Assembly: GCA_958299035.1 (NCBI GenBank)
Contig: CATQJL010000001.1
Span: 34,510,780 to 34,574,779 of the forward strand
From: Cylicocyclus nassatus
Taxonomy: Eukaryota > Nematoda > Chromadorea > Rhabditida > Strongylidae
Direction: 5' to 3'
DNA length: 64,000 nt
Notes under the pieces: generated by a model
Told to the model about the DNA's origin: nothing
What the model saw: only the letters and a program-made list of their open reading frames with translations
The model's database searches: none
In this document: positions 19,841-31,139 of the stretch, piece by piece
Layout: each line of letters starts with the position of its first letter
Numbering within the stretch: position 1 is the first letter of the stretch
Position numbers and translations under genes: made by a program

Positions 19841-22051
19841 GTAAATGGATTTTGATGTCTTACCGGAACAGCTTTTGAACTGAATTCAAGTGAGCTTTCC
19901 CAAAGAAACGTCTAGCTATTGCTCTTTCTAAATTTATGACGTCTATCTATAGCTAGATTATTGACATGATCACAGTCATCATTACTTCCCATTTTTCCTT
20001 ACTGTAAAGGCATTAAATCCACTTACAATCGGCCGGAACTTCAGCAGCATTTTCGCAGGGTTTCCGCCGAACTTGAGGGGCCCTGCAAATGTGTTGCGGA
20101 ACTCTCTTGCAGTTAAGCGCTGTGGAAATGCTGCAAAGATGGGGATTCTGGCAAAATTTTCTTTCTGGTTTCGCTGCACTTTGCGATTTCCGATTTTTCG
20201 CCCGATGCACTCACCATACAATTTCATTTTAAGACACTGAATCTGCGCTTTCGATTCAGCCATTTTTTCCACTTAAAACGTTATTTTAAGGTGCTAAATT
20301 GAGACGCAGACAGCAACGTAATTTTTGCTGTGGAAGAAAACGGCACAGTATGTTCCATTTCATAGGCGAATATGAGTAGAGAAAGTTTAACTAATTAATC
20401 AAAACGAGAAATGATGAACAAGAATTAAGCAATACTCAGCGATATAAGGGAAGGCAGTAAGTGATGAGGATGATCTCAAATGATCGTTCAAGGCTTGACA
20501 AAGACGTGGTGAAATTTTAAGACGTGGTATTTTATTCTAAAAAGTTAGTTTGTAAGATGCTGCATACGATTGCGATATAGCTTTCATGGTCCCTTTTTGT
20601 CGTAGCATCAAAATATAGACTTCCTACGATTTAGCAAGTTCTAAGTACTAAAACCAGGAGAATTTTCCGCTTGCGTACGAGAAGTTGAGAAAACATCTGA
20701 AAAACTAGTATTCTATCCGAATGTAAAAAGTCTAAATTGTGTTGTATTGGCGCATGTTAAAGCTTTATTCGGTATAGGTGCGAAAGAGTCCTATTCAAAT
20801 CGAAAGCAGAGTGCAAATATTGAACCAGTAGTGTCCTAAAACGGAAACAGCTGATTTGGAGGAAGGGAATGAATGATGATAGCAAAATTAGTTCCCACTT
20901 GCAGCCTGGTCTCTTATCCTACAATAGCTTATCCTGAATCATAAATCCCAGATGCCACATTTTCTCCAGCATGACACTTTGCAAGCTAATCTCACTACAA
21001 AATCCTGCAATGTGCAACACTTCCAACAAATCTTGATATTTGTATGATTTTTCGCTTTTTCAGGAACGAAAATCACGACTATTGCGGATGAGATATTTTG
21101 GATGCGGGTTCCTTCGCAAAACCTATACCGCTCAAGTCTTGTGTTTCTTCACTAGGCACAATCCCAATAGTAACAACTTTTGAAGGGGAAACGATGCCAC
21201 GCAGTGTTTTGTAGTTGTTAGTTATTTTTTTATCCCTTTGTAATTTATTTCTTGGGCTTCCTTGTAATTTAAGAAACGCAATAAGCCTGCAATGCCATAC
21301 ATGCACAAATAAATATGTATAATTGAGAAAGACAAGCATGTTGAGAACTTTGAAGAGGAGAGTGGATCAAACGTGCTGACAAAAAGCAGATTTTTCTCTT
21401 GATTCATTCAATAGTGCCGATCTGAGCAAATGCTCAAAATCTGTAAAGTAATACACGTCGGGTTGCGGCATGCTGGGACTTATGTTGTAGTTTTGCTGCG
21501 CATGTGCTCGAGGACGTGCATAGTTGCCTGAAACTCGCGGGAAAAATTGAAACTCAATCTGTTGAAAGCCTCTTTTCATTTTAGTATTTGCATGATAACC
21601 ATAATCGCTCGTGTATCTCAGATCATATATCACAGCTAGAATGAGCATCGCGGTTCCAGAAGAGCAGAGTAAAAAGGGCAGGTAGCTTCTAAAGCGGTTT
21701 CTCGTATCTGACCAAATGAAGCTGGAATCGGGCATATAAGTCCGGAGAAATAGTGAATTCTAAGACTCTAAGATTCTACCATATAACTTATAAGGAAAGG
21801 ATACTTGGTGACCCCGGCCAATTGGTACGCGATGTATACCATAAGGTGCACCTCGAAACGCTGATTCTAAATCTGTGCTCGAAATCTGCGAAACGATCAT
21901 ATAAAGGCAGTTATGAACTTTTTTCGTAAGAAATTTGCATACTTTTAAGTGGTTAGAATCACACAGGTTAGTTTATTTTACCGTTTGAAGCTATTGAGGA
22001 GAATCTTGAATGGTGTAACGTTGTATTCGTACCTATCTGAACCATAGCATT
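19841..22051. other. No recognisable gene; possible later exons of the upstream gene
   Basis: I could not extend the secreted-protein gene here. A minus-strand frame at 21367-21735 (a hydrophobic stretch LPFLLCSSGTAMLILAVIYD) might be a membrane protein exon but has no recognised domain. Confidence 0.4.
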
Positions 22052-22606
22052 TTAACACGTTGAAGACGAGCCATTTTTTGAGGTCTGCCCCTGTGGACGA
22101 AACGTTTCCGTGCATCCCTACGCCTGGCCGCATGTATGTATGCATGCATCCATGCACGAAATATAAATTTTGCAAGCCCGCCCCCATGTGGCAAGCTCCG
22201 CCCACTTGGCCGAAAATGACGGAAATTGCCCAAATTTCAAGGATTCATGCGAATTCCGCCACTTTAAAAAAGTGTGCGGAGCTTGCCACTTAGGGGGCGG
22301 AGTTTGTCTGACGGTGGGGCGAGGCCTGGCTAACTGAAGTCTTTGCGTTCATCTACGGCCTCATCCATGCTTTTTATGAACAAAAAGGGTCCTTGTTAGG
22401 AGCATAGGAGTGGGCGGAGTTTGCCAAAAGAGGCGGGGCTGACATACGAGGTACATCTGAGCCTATGCTGATTATATGAACAAAAACTGAGAGGATTGGA
22501 CAGATAGTATTGAAATTAAGGCCGCCGCGCACCATTGCGCGGCGTCGTCCACAGAAATAGACTACCTGCCGCGCATCATTGCGCGGCACTGTCGTCAACG
22601 TGTTAA
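22052..22606. mobile_element. piggyBac-like MITE flanked by TTAA
   Basis: TTAA at both ends (22052-22055, 22603-22606), with inverted ends CACGTTGA and TCAACGTG just inside. Subterminal GCGCGG / CCGCGC repeats separated by CATCATT or ACCATT are present near the right end. TTAA target duplication is the piggyBac hallmark. No transposase is encoded. Confidence 0.78.
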
Positions 22607-23574
22607 AAGGAAAGAAAATTTTTTACCAATGATTTTCACCCTCCGCAATAGGGCAATTCATTCATGAAAAATTAATTATAACTCCATCCAGGTTCTCGTT
22701 TCGCAGCTATGGAAACCAGCATTCGAACAGCATTGAAAGGCGCGTTTTTTGATATACAAACGATTATGAATGGCAGGGGTCACCAAATATCCTTCCCCGT
22801 TTAGAGGAAGCTGTCCGATGATATTTAAACTCAAATCTTGCTTCGAAAAAGCCTTGAAAGGTATGGAATATGCATTACTTTGTCAATTAGGACGCCAATT
22901 CTAGTGGACGCACTTGACTCGATTTCTGGTAACAAAGTTTATGCAAATCATATAGTGCAGTGGATAATTAACAAGAAACTGAGTATGCTCTAAAATTTCC
23001 AGGAACCTGCAGTGAACGGTTTGTTGAAGTCAGCAAATTTGAAAAACCTTATCTTAAAGTTCTAAGGTGCTACAAATCTATTTTTTTAGCTGATTCTACC
23101 GTTTCTGAAGTTCAACTTTAAATTACCATAGTTTTCTACAAAAACAATCGCTGGAGCAAAGCAGTAAAGTGTATTACAATTTACGGATCATGACAGTACA
23201 CAATATGCTTCACTTCCCTTGCAGACACGAGGAGAACGGTTTTTCAAACGAAAATTGCCAAGCATCTCCTCTCACTTTGCGAAATCATAATTCGTTTAAA
23301 AATATAACAAAATTGCAGATGCACTGCCGGTTGTGATGCGAATAGTCATCTGAGCGGAATATTACCTTAAAATTTATTGTGTCGTTTCACGAAAAGTTCT
23401 GTGAAAGAAATATTGGAAGGACCTACTTATTTCAACGTATTTGAGATAGCAGAAAATGAAATTATTTGTATTTCTCGGAAATGGCCCTCATGGCCTTCTG
23501 TTATCGTCAGATTCTCAGGGCATGCCTGTGGCTGTTATCACCAGATCTGAAAAAAGTTTGAAATTCAAAATAGA
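22607..23574. other. Intergenic, no recognisable gene
   Basis: AT-rich; nothing supported. Confidence 0.45.
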
Positions 23575-23880
23575 AAAAATTCGATGTTTCATGCAAACCA
23601 TCAGCTTTTTTGGAAACATCTTGTCAAAAAACCCCTAATTGCGAAAATTGTCAAATTTACAGAGAATTTGTGGAAAATAAATAAAATTTCGAAGGAAAAA
23701 ATGTTCAAAGTTTTGAGCGAAACCATTAGCTTTTTAGGAAAGAGCATGTCGGAAAACCCTTACATGGAATTTTTGAAACTTTCATTTGTGAAAACAAGTT
23801 TTAATTCAAAATGAAAAAATCCTAGGTTCTAAGCAAAGCGATTAACATATTCGGAATCAGCGTGATAGAATACCACTAAA
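23575..23880. repeat. Three degenerate tandem copies, about 122-bp period
   Basis: Copies begin GAAAAAATTCG (23574), GAAAAAATGTT (about 23696) and GAAAAAATCCT (about 23813). Each continues AA(A)GC(G)A..CCAT(C/T)AGC or similar, then a GGAA..AGC-like word and AAAACCC. The same word (GGAATCAGCGT) occurs near 2530, marking a dispersed family. Confidence 0.55.
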
Positions 23881-25144
23881 TACTAGTTTTTGCCCTAATT
23901 GGACTGTACTACTGAACTTTGAATTCAAATTTCAAAGAAATTCCGGTTTCATAGGCTGCAGGATGATGACGGAGTTACTGTGAGCGGAATCAGCTCATCT
24001 TCGGTGCAAATTGAGTGCAAATTCGCGTTGCTGCCAGTTCATGACCTCTTATGAACTCCGCTAACAGGCGCAACCTTATCGGTGTATGTAAGTTCCGCTT
24101 CCCTTTTTTCTCCGCTGAAAATCAAGAAAAAAATCTCTTTTTTTCTAGAATGATTGTTTTAGGCCCAACCTCACTATTTAGAGCGAAAGTGCAGTGAGCT
24201 CAAAATTCAGCGACGTATATGGGCCACAACGTTTGTGTTAAAAATTGATAGGTTCAGATTTTCTAAGATTACATCTCGACGAGCTTTTGCAGCACAAGTC
24301 CCCAGTAATTATACGTTAGAAAATCCTCTCATTTGCTGTTCATCTCTAGGCAATAGAAGGCGAAGTAAAATTTCGCATTCTTTTTGCTGTTCCTTTAAGG
24401 CATAGAAACGTAAAATGAAAGAAACTTCATGAAAAACAAAGTTTTCGCAAGAAACAAAAAGAATAAGCTTTTGAACGATATAAGCGATGTGCATGGTTTT
24501 TCCTTCAGAATGATAAGTCCAAAAGAAGTGCAAGTACGGGTGAAAGTTTTAAACAACCTTGGCAAAATATCGGGTTAGCTCCAAGCTAGGTTTCTCAAAG
24601 GAAAACATTGCTGTGGAACATTTCTGAATCCTTACCTGTATCAACCAGTGTTGCAGCTGTGACAATTTCTTTATAATGCATGAAGCCCAAAATCCACCTG
24701 CTCTCTTCCATTTTTCCTCCCATACAACCATTACTCACAACAACAAAAAACCTCAAACTCTCATAAATGCTGCAGTCATATGGACTTGTGATTTTGTTTA
24801 TTCAATTCTTACAGTCCACGCGGAATAGTACTCTCTGCCAATGCGAAGTAGATGTATATACGAACACTTCCTTTTCTCGGTCAAGCATAGTTGTCACTGA
24901 AAACGCGAAGAAGCGACGCGCACAGAGCATGAGTCATTGTAAGAGGAAGTACATGCCGACAAACGACGCGCTCAGCACTCCATTTATTGATTGAAAGTTT
25001 AGCAACATCTTTTCTGCTGCTAAATTCCTTATTGCTACTCTGAGTATTCGTAAGTACTTTGCTATTCTGGTCCTTTACGTGAATCTGTGAGTCTTTTTAT
25101 ATCTTTTTAACGTGCGATATGACCCGGCACAATGTTTGACATGA
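23881..25144. other. Intergenic, no recognisable gene
   Basis: Short frames at 24309-24994 have no domain. Part of the stretch before 25145 may be decayed upstream helicase sequence. Confidence 0.4.
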
Positions 25145-26030
25145 GCACTTATGTTCACTTATCGACCGCCGCACGTCATCTGTATTATCACAACCGCTTC
25201 CCTACTGAAAGCATGCATCGTTTCCAAGGGCTTCCTCGAGGAGTACCTGCCGGGCTATGACACGCTCATCTGTAGTGAAGCTTCGCAACTCCCCGAGCCT
25301 GTACTAATCGCAATCGTTAACCGACTCCCGCAGGCTCGACACATTGGCAATGTCCACCAGTTGGAGCCTTACATCCGATTTGCACACACCTCCTGGCGAT
25401 GGGGCTCGCAGCGTCGTGGACCTCTTAAAGACAGCTCGAGCTGTTTTGGTGTCTCCCTGGTCACTACGTTTCGCGCCCACCCATGCCTTCCCAACGCCTT
25501 TGTGTACCAGGGTGCCCTCTGCCCTCCAAAGTGGAGCTGAAGGAAACCAACAATCGTTACTCCTCAACTAAACGTAGGCCTTTGATGGGGATACCCCGTT
25601 CCTCTTCCTAAAGTCGCAAGAAACTCCGCACGAGCACCTAGCCGTTTATTTCAACGAAGCTGAGGCTGAGGTATGTAGGACTAAGACGATCGTCACCTAT
25701 CTACTCCACCGTCGCGTTCTCCTCCCCCCCCCCCCCCCTCTGTGCCATCAGTATTCGATCATTCTATAAAGAACAGATTCGTAGATTGGCTGAGTTCGCT
25801 CGAGAAAATCACGTCGAGGTGGCAACCGTCGACTCCATCCAGGGCAGGGAGAAAAACATCGTATTCCTCCTCATTACGCGAACCGACTTTGATCCCGCTT
25901 TTAGTGACTTCTTAGACGATCAAAAGCGCATGAACTTTGCGCTCAACCGTTCAAGGTTTGTTCATCTTGGGCCACACTGACTCGCTGCGCTGCATCAACT
26001 TCTGAGACAGTGTGCTTGCCTGGTCGAGGA
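25145..26030 (+). pseudogene. Broken SF1 (Upf1/DNA2-like) helicase, C-terminal half
   Basis: The first piece (about 25151-25540) reads YDTLICSEASQLPEPVLIAI and GNVHQLEP, i.e. motif II (usually DEAS/DEAQ; here the Asp is Ser) and motif III (usually GDxxQLxP; here GN), then VTTFRAHP (motif IV region). The frame changes near 25430 (the SVVDLLKTARAV segment is in another frame) and again after a poly(C) run (25724-25738). The last piece (about 25770-25960) has VATVDSIQGREKNIVFLLITR (motif V) and MNFALNRSR (motif VI, usually VALTR). Motif I is absent. Several frameshifts and changed catalytic residues make this a dead copy. Helicases of this kind can be carried on mobile elements, but I see no element ends here. 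Confidence 0.75.
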
Positions 26031-26499
26031 GCGTCGTGCTGTCGTCCCCGCTGTTCAGCTCGATATGTATTTGCCTCCATAACAAGGGCGGAATATTCAC
26101 ATCTATTACCCTTTTATCTATTTCGTTTATATATTTTCATTTCTATACTTTTTCTTTTGAAAATTCGGGGCAGACTTATGGGTAAAGAGGGGTGCAAGCA
26201 TCTCCGGAACGCCAGAAGACATGACATGCTTAGGACGGGACAGAGAAGCGAAAATTCGATAGTCGCGCCTCCATTAAGCTGCTGACTGATCGCCTCCCGA
26301 CGCTGGCTGATGCCGATTTTACCCGAATACCATCACCTTCCTGTTATATCCTGCTCCACTACGATCTTCCTCGTTTACGGTTATATTCCTATACTGCTTT
26401 CTGTATCCCGTTGCTTCCATAACAATAAACTAATGAGTACAAGGTGTGTTCTTGCCAGCGAGCTAGCCCGCTAGCACTACGCAAACCCTTATTTACTAA
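26031..26499. other. No recognisable gene
   Basis: Possible decayed tail of the helicase copy followed by unassigned sequence. Confidence 0.4.
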
Positions 26500-27242
26500 C
26501 TAATATCGGCCGGAAAGAATCAAACCAGGACCCTGTGGCAGCCTCCACCTTTGAACCATTTTTGGAAAAGGGGATGCAACTGAAAATGGAATGGTTGCGA
26601 ATTGGTTTACATCAACGTCCCAAAGCTTGCACTAATGGTCCTTGCGCAATTTCCTAAGCATGGATGACCGCGGTGGACCGTAATTGGAAATCGTCAGCAC
26701 CGTATAGAACTGCGAGGGGAGAGATGTCGAAAAAAGGTTTAGGGCAAAAGTGCGGCCGACAAGTTTCATACAAAGGCGCAGCTAGGGCCGACGATCCAAA
26801 AAAGTCAATCAACTACAAAGCAACTGGCGGATCCTACACACCTCTCATGTAACTGCACATTCTGCAATGGAGAACAGTGTGTTGACAGTTCTGTACCTAT
26901 TTTGGAAAGAAGGCAAAACATGGGAATTTATGAGTGAGCAGTGCTTAGGTAAGGCAAATCACTCATCTAGCAACTTTGTGTGGATACCGCTTCCTTATCA
27001 CTGCAAGCAAATGGGTGAAGAAAGTAACCAATCGGCCATCTACACGATAACTGCTATAAGAGTGCAGAAATATGCTAAGGTGAAACTCGTCAAGAGTGCT
27101 GTTGGAGAAGATATCATACACATCAAATAAACGCCAGCTCTAAGCTCTAATAATGACTTGAAAAGAGCATAAGAAAACGCGTTTCACAAGCTACTGAAAC
27201 TCAAGTGTGCAACGAAGAAATCCCACATTCAAGAACGACTGG
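26500..27242 (+). pseudogene. Probable retroelement gag fragment
   Basis: Broken frames with a basic stretch (SKKGLGQKCGRQVSYKGAARADDPKK) and CNCTFCNGEQC in another frame. It adjoins BEL/Pao-type sequence directly. The assignment rests mainly on position. Confidence 0.35.
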
Positions 27243-27806
27243 TGAGTCAGTGACAACCTCAAGCACTGTTGTCGTCAGAGAAACGAGAAGGATGCAGTGG
27301 GGTGCGATAAAGAGGAAAAGATGGAAAAGCAGACAAACAGCAACACAATGAACTTATAACTGGCAGCCGAGGCGAAACAGAACAACCCAGAAGAAGGACA
27401 TACAAATAAAGCATCATCAGAACTAGTGGATGACGATGACGTACTGGAACTGGTGGATGACTTCGAAAACGAAGAGGAAGGGGAAGCTCAATCACAGGTT
27501 GATGAGTTGTACAAATGATGGGAGAAGTTCGACTCTTCAGACCTACAGGAGGAAGTGAGTTACTAGTCGAAGTCTTTTTGAGGCAAAGTGTGAAATCTGA
27601 ACCCCCACCACTCCTTATTGAAGCGGAAGAAGGATTTGACTACAAAGAGGACGACGAGAATATACGAGATGTTGATCATCTCGTAGCACATTCCTGGAGA
27701 AGGCACAGATGCTAGCACGATGCATTGTTTTTTAGTCGTCATCTGTGAAGTCGCGCACAGCTGCAGCTAGAATACAGAGTCATGCATATAAGTATCGTTG
27801 TACTTA
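27243..27806 (+). repeat. Direct repeat R1, copy 1 (retroelement gag-like, acidic)
   Basis: Near-identical to 29330-29894. It encodes an acidic segment (LVDDDDVLELVDDFENEEEGEAQ) resembling LIDDDEMLELIDELYEEEE in the gag of the LTR element at 31.4 kb, but stops interrupt the frame. At its end it carries the uninterrupted site CTTAGCTTGCTTCCAC, which is occupied by an LTR element in copy 2. Confidence 0.85.
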
Positions 27807-27819
27807 GCTTGCTTCCACA

Positions 27820-28200
27820 GGTAATATGGTCAATACCACTGAAGTAGGAAGCGAAATAGCACGGCGAGAGATTAGATGGAATTATATTACGCCTTATGCA
27901 CCGTGGCAGGGTGGATTTTATGAGAGGCTTATCCGCTCCATCAGAAACTCGCTGTACAAAACGCTTGGAGTGCCAACAAACCATCAGTTTTGATGGCCTC
28001 AGGACCATGCTCGCGGAGATAGAAGCGGTTTTGAACTCGTGGCCTCTAACTTATCAAGAAGGAAAATGGGAAGAACAACCAATACTTCGACCCATAGACT
28101 TCATTCAAAACAAGATGGCTCTGGATCATCCTCTGGAATACATAGGTAAAGAAGGACAAGACAGAATTTACCGCACTCCAAAACTATTCAACTTCAATTG
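27820..28200 (+). pseudogene. BEL/Pao integrase fragment, frameshifted
   Basis: Reads ITPYAPWQGGFYERLIRSIR, NSLYKTLGVPTNHQF, then after a frameshift near 27990 DGLRTMLAEIEAVLNSWPLT and RPIDFIQ. The phrases APWQGGFYERL, EIEAVLNS.PLT and LRPIDFI are diagnostic of the C-terminal half of Pao-type integrases. The D,D-35-E core upstream and the reverse transcriptase are absent, so an internal deletion has joined gag-like sequence to integrase sequence. Confidence 0.85.
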
Positions 28201-28461
28201 GTATAGAATTCCTCTCATAGTTTACTTATCATATCTACCATTGTGTGTGCAAATTCGACACTTGTAACCTTCTTCATCCTGTGTACAGGTCAACCGCTCA
28301 TTTGCAGAGTCGTGTACGTCCAACGTATAGCATGGCCGTAATTGTATTGATGTCCGCATGGCTACGGCACACCGCGGGCAGTCTACGCAAGTCTCCAGCA
28401 TTTCATTCATGACAGCCAACACTTCCACGCAATAATTTTGATTTCACAGCGAGGACAATCA
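28201..28461. other. Retroelement-derived, unassigned
   Basis: Lies between the integrase fragment and the next gag start. I see no clear LTR ends. Confidence 0.35.
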
Positions 28462-29446
28462 TGGATGCACAGAGAGGAAGAACACTGCAACCGTTACCGG
28501 TTATAACTCAGCCCTCCCCCCCCCCCCCCCAAGGCCAAACGAAGAGCAAGTTCAGCAACAGATAAAGGCCTGCGCAGAGAAATGCCACGAGTATGAAGAC
28601 CATCCCAAACAAGCAAAATTGGATTTCACCGAGCTGAGATCGGACAGATAGGAGATACCTAGTAACTTGATAGAATTTATGGACTACATCATGAAATTGA
28701 AGGATTTTCACTCCCAACAGGAAAAATAGGAAGTCGGCATGTGGATGGACCAGCTCATACTCGCACATGAATGGTATAAAAGACTTGTGGTGGCCAACGA
28801 AGCCCAGGAAAGGGATCGCATCCTTTACTTGAACCAGTCAGAAGCGTTATCATGAGGCCCACAAACCAGACGATCCGAATTATCCGCGGCCGCGGCCTGA
28901 ACACCGCCATTACAAAAAGGAAACCTGATGTCGATGGTTGACAAGATTAAAATAGGATATGACGTCGTCTTGAGATCTGAGCTGGACGAAATTCGCGATG
29001 TGGAACAAGAGATCGGTAGAACCAGATCTGTCCATGACCAAGAAAGAGAAGAACTGAACAATCCTATCACGGAGCTCCCACGCGAGTTCAGAGAACAACA
29101 AGAGGAAACCCGGAACTGGGTGCAGCAGCAGATTGATAATGCACTGAACAAGGGAAAAGAACGGGACCTCAAGATGAAAAATGAAGCACAAAAACAACAC
29201 AAGTTACTTCTCAAGGAGATCTCTAATACAAAGCAACAAATTGTCGATCTGGCGAAGCAGATAAAGGAGCACAGTCGGGAAAGCGGGAAGAAAGCCCCGA
29301 CAGACCCGGTCCCTCGCACTCTTCCTGGTGAGTCAGCGACAACTGTCAAGCACTGTTGTCGTCAGAGAAACGAGAAGGATGCAGTGGGGTGCGATAAAGA
29401 GAAAAAGATGGAAAAGCAGACAAACAGCAACACAATGAACTTATAA
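28462..29446 (+). pseudogene. Retroelement gag-like coiled-coil region with stops
   Basis: Begins with an ATG (MDAQRGRTLQPLPVITQP) running into a poly(C) tract (28516-28530), where the frame is lost. The central part has in-frame stops. An open frame of 172 aa (28928-29446) is strongly heptad-like and charged (VLRSELDEIRDVEQEIGRTR, QQQIDNALNKGKERDLKMKN, SNTKQQIVDLAKQIKEH). It runs directly into repeat R1 copy 2. Read as gag of an outer BEL/Pao-type element; no zinc knuckle is present. Confidence 0.55.
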
Positions 29447-29894
29447 CTGGCAGCCGAGGCGAAACAGAACAACCCAAAAGAAGGACATACAAATAAAACA
29501 TCATCAGAACTAGTGGACGACGATGACGTACTGGAACTGGTGGATGAATTCGAAAACGAAGGGGAAGGGGAAGCTCAATCACAGGTTGATGAGTTGTACA
29601 AATGATGGGAGAAGTTCGACTCTTCAGACCTACAGGAGGAAGTGAGTTACTAGTCGAAGTCTTTTTGAGGCAAAGTGTGAAATCTGAACCCCCACCACTC
29701 CTTATTGAAGCGGAAGAAGGATTTGACTACAAAGAGGACGAAGAGAATATACGAGATGTTGATCATCTCGTAGCACATTCCTGGAGAAGGCACAGATGCT
29801 AGCACGATGCATTGTTTTTCAGTCGTCATCTGTGAAGTCGCGCACAGCTGCAGCTAGAATACAGAGTCACGCATATAAGTATCGTTGTACTTAG
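29330..29894 (+). repeat. Direct repeat R1, copy 2
   Basis: About 97-98 percent identical by eye to 27243-27806 over some 565 bp. The copy ends at CTTAG, where the LTR retroelement begins; its continuation (CTTGCTTCCAC) resumes at 32632. Confidence 0.88.
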
Positions 29895-30416
29895 TATCGC
29901 GGCTTCACAGCGCGAGCTGCAAGATTTTACAGTTTCCCAAGTAGCTTTATCTTCCCAATGAATCTGTTACAGAAATGCACGACGTCAAGGCGCAACGACA
30001 ACATCGAGAAGATGCCGCCGCTAAGCTCAAGCTCAACATACGCCATTTGACTCCTGAGCCTCCATGGTGGGAGGAATTGCTCCACGTTCCATTTCGTTTT
30101 ACACTTATGCAAGAAGTGTTGTCCTTACATCAAGCGCCCTTTTGAAAAAGCTCTTTCGAACATCGGTTTTGGACCAAGTTTCAAACTCATCAGCACGTTT
30201 TCAAAGTTGGTCAAAAAGGCAGGAAAAAACTTAGCCAAAGTAGTCAAGGAAATCAAAAGCTCATTTTTGATGTGTTCAAGTTTATTGATGTGATCGTGTT
30301 TATTGTTTTCAACCCCAGACGAGGGTTTAAAAACCCAAGTTTGAGGTGGTGCTGGGACCATAAACGGTGCGTGTATCTGGTGTTGATCAACAGCGTGATT
30401 CCACTGAACCGCCAAA
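29895..30416 (+). repeat. 5' LTR
   Basis: Begins TATCGCGGCTTCACAGC and ends CCGCCAAA directly before the primer-binding site. It aligns with 32094-32626 throughout, with a few indels (for example GGAATT versus GGAATTGGAATT) and scattered substitutions. Confidence 0.88.
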
Positions 30417-30433
30417 TGGCGCATCGGCCGGGA
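30417..30433 (+). other. Primer-binding site, tRNA-Gly type
   Basis: TGGCGCATCGGCCGGGA immediately follows the 5' LTR. It is complementary, with one mismatch at the fourth base, to the 3' end of the conserved eukaryotic tRNA-Gly(GCC) (...TCCCGGCCGATGCACCA). Confidence 0.75.
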
Positions 30434-30493
30434 CATAGTCGAAGCTGCAAAACAATTAAGTGCAACGAAGGAGTCGCTCCAGATCTTCCGAAG

Positions 30494-31077
30494 ATGACGT
30501 CAGTGAGAACCGTTCATGAGCAGGCACAAGTGCAGATAATAAAATGTCAACTTCTCATGGCGGAACTAGAAAAGACAAGACTCGAGTTCCTTCTAATCAA
30601 AACACAACTGAAGTCACTTTACGATACAGTTAATCTGCTAATCAACACCAACGTTGTATCCAGATTAGAAAGGAACGCGATGCTTCAAACCGCTGCAGAT
30701 GGCCAAACGAAATACTATTAGATCGTGAAGCACTCGAAGAAGTTAATGAAGAACAACTAAAACTTCTAGAAGACTATAAAAATACTCTCAACAACAAACA
30801 ACTGGAAATACAAGAAGAAAAGAAACTTGAAAGATACGATTTGGAAGATGAAATGAGACATGCACTTTGCGCGTTGAGAAACGCGTGCGAAAATGTGCTA
30901 CAAACGCCAAAGACACACGATGATGAGGAATTGAAAAAGTGCGACGCGCAGAAGACGGACAAGGGACCTCCCGTCGACACAATGGAAACACAGTCCTTAA
31001 GCACGGAAATGTACACTTACCAAGAGAAAAGCAATGAAGAGAAAACTGAAACGATTGCGGGGGAGCTTCGCAACTAG
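30494..31077 (+). pseudogene. N-terminal part of the LTR element gag, frameshifted
   Basis: A first frame from the ATG at 30494 (MTSVRTVHEQAQVQIIKCQL) is charged and helical and stops at 30721. A second frame, open from about 30716 to 31077, continues with the same character (LDREALEEVNEEQLKLLEDY, KTHDDEELKKCDAQ). The next frame change leads into the CDS at 31140. Two frame changes in one gag suggest decay; programmed shifting is less likely since no slippery heptamer stands out. Confidence 0.6.
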
Positions 31078-31139
31078 CGAAAAGTCGAAGTGTGCGTCAT
31101 ATACCCCATAGCGACGAAAGTCAACGTCAATCTAAAGAC

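Noticed and set aside
29346..29582. Minus-strand frame MIELPLPLRF..., also present at 27259-27495
   Set aside because: It is the antisense of the acidic gag-like segment in repeat R1; conserved only because the repeat is duplicated.
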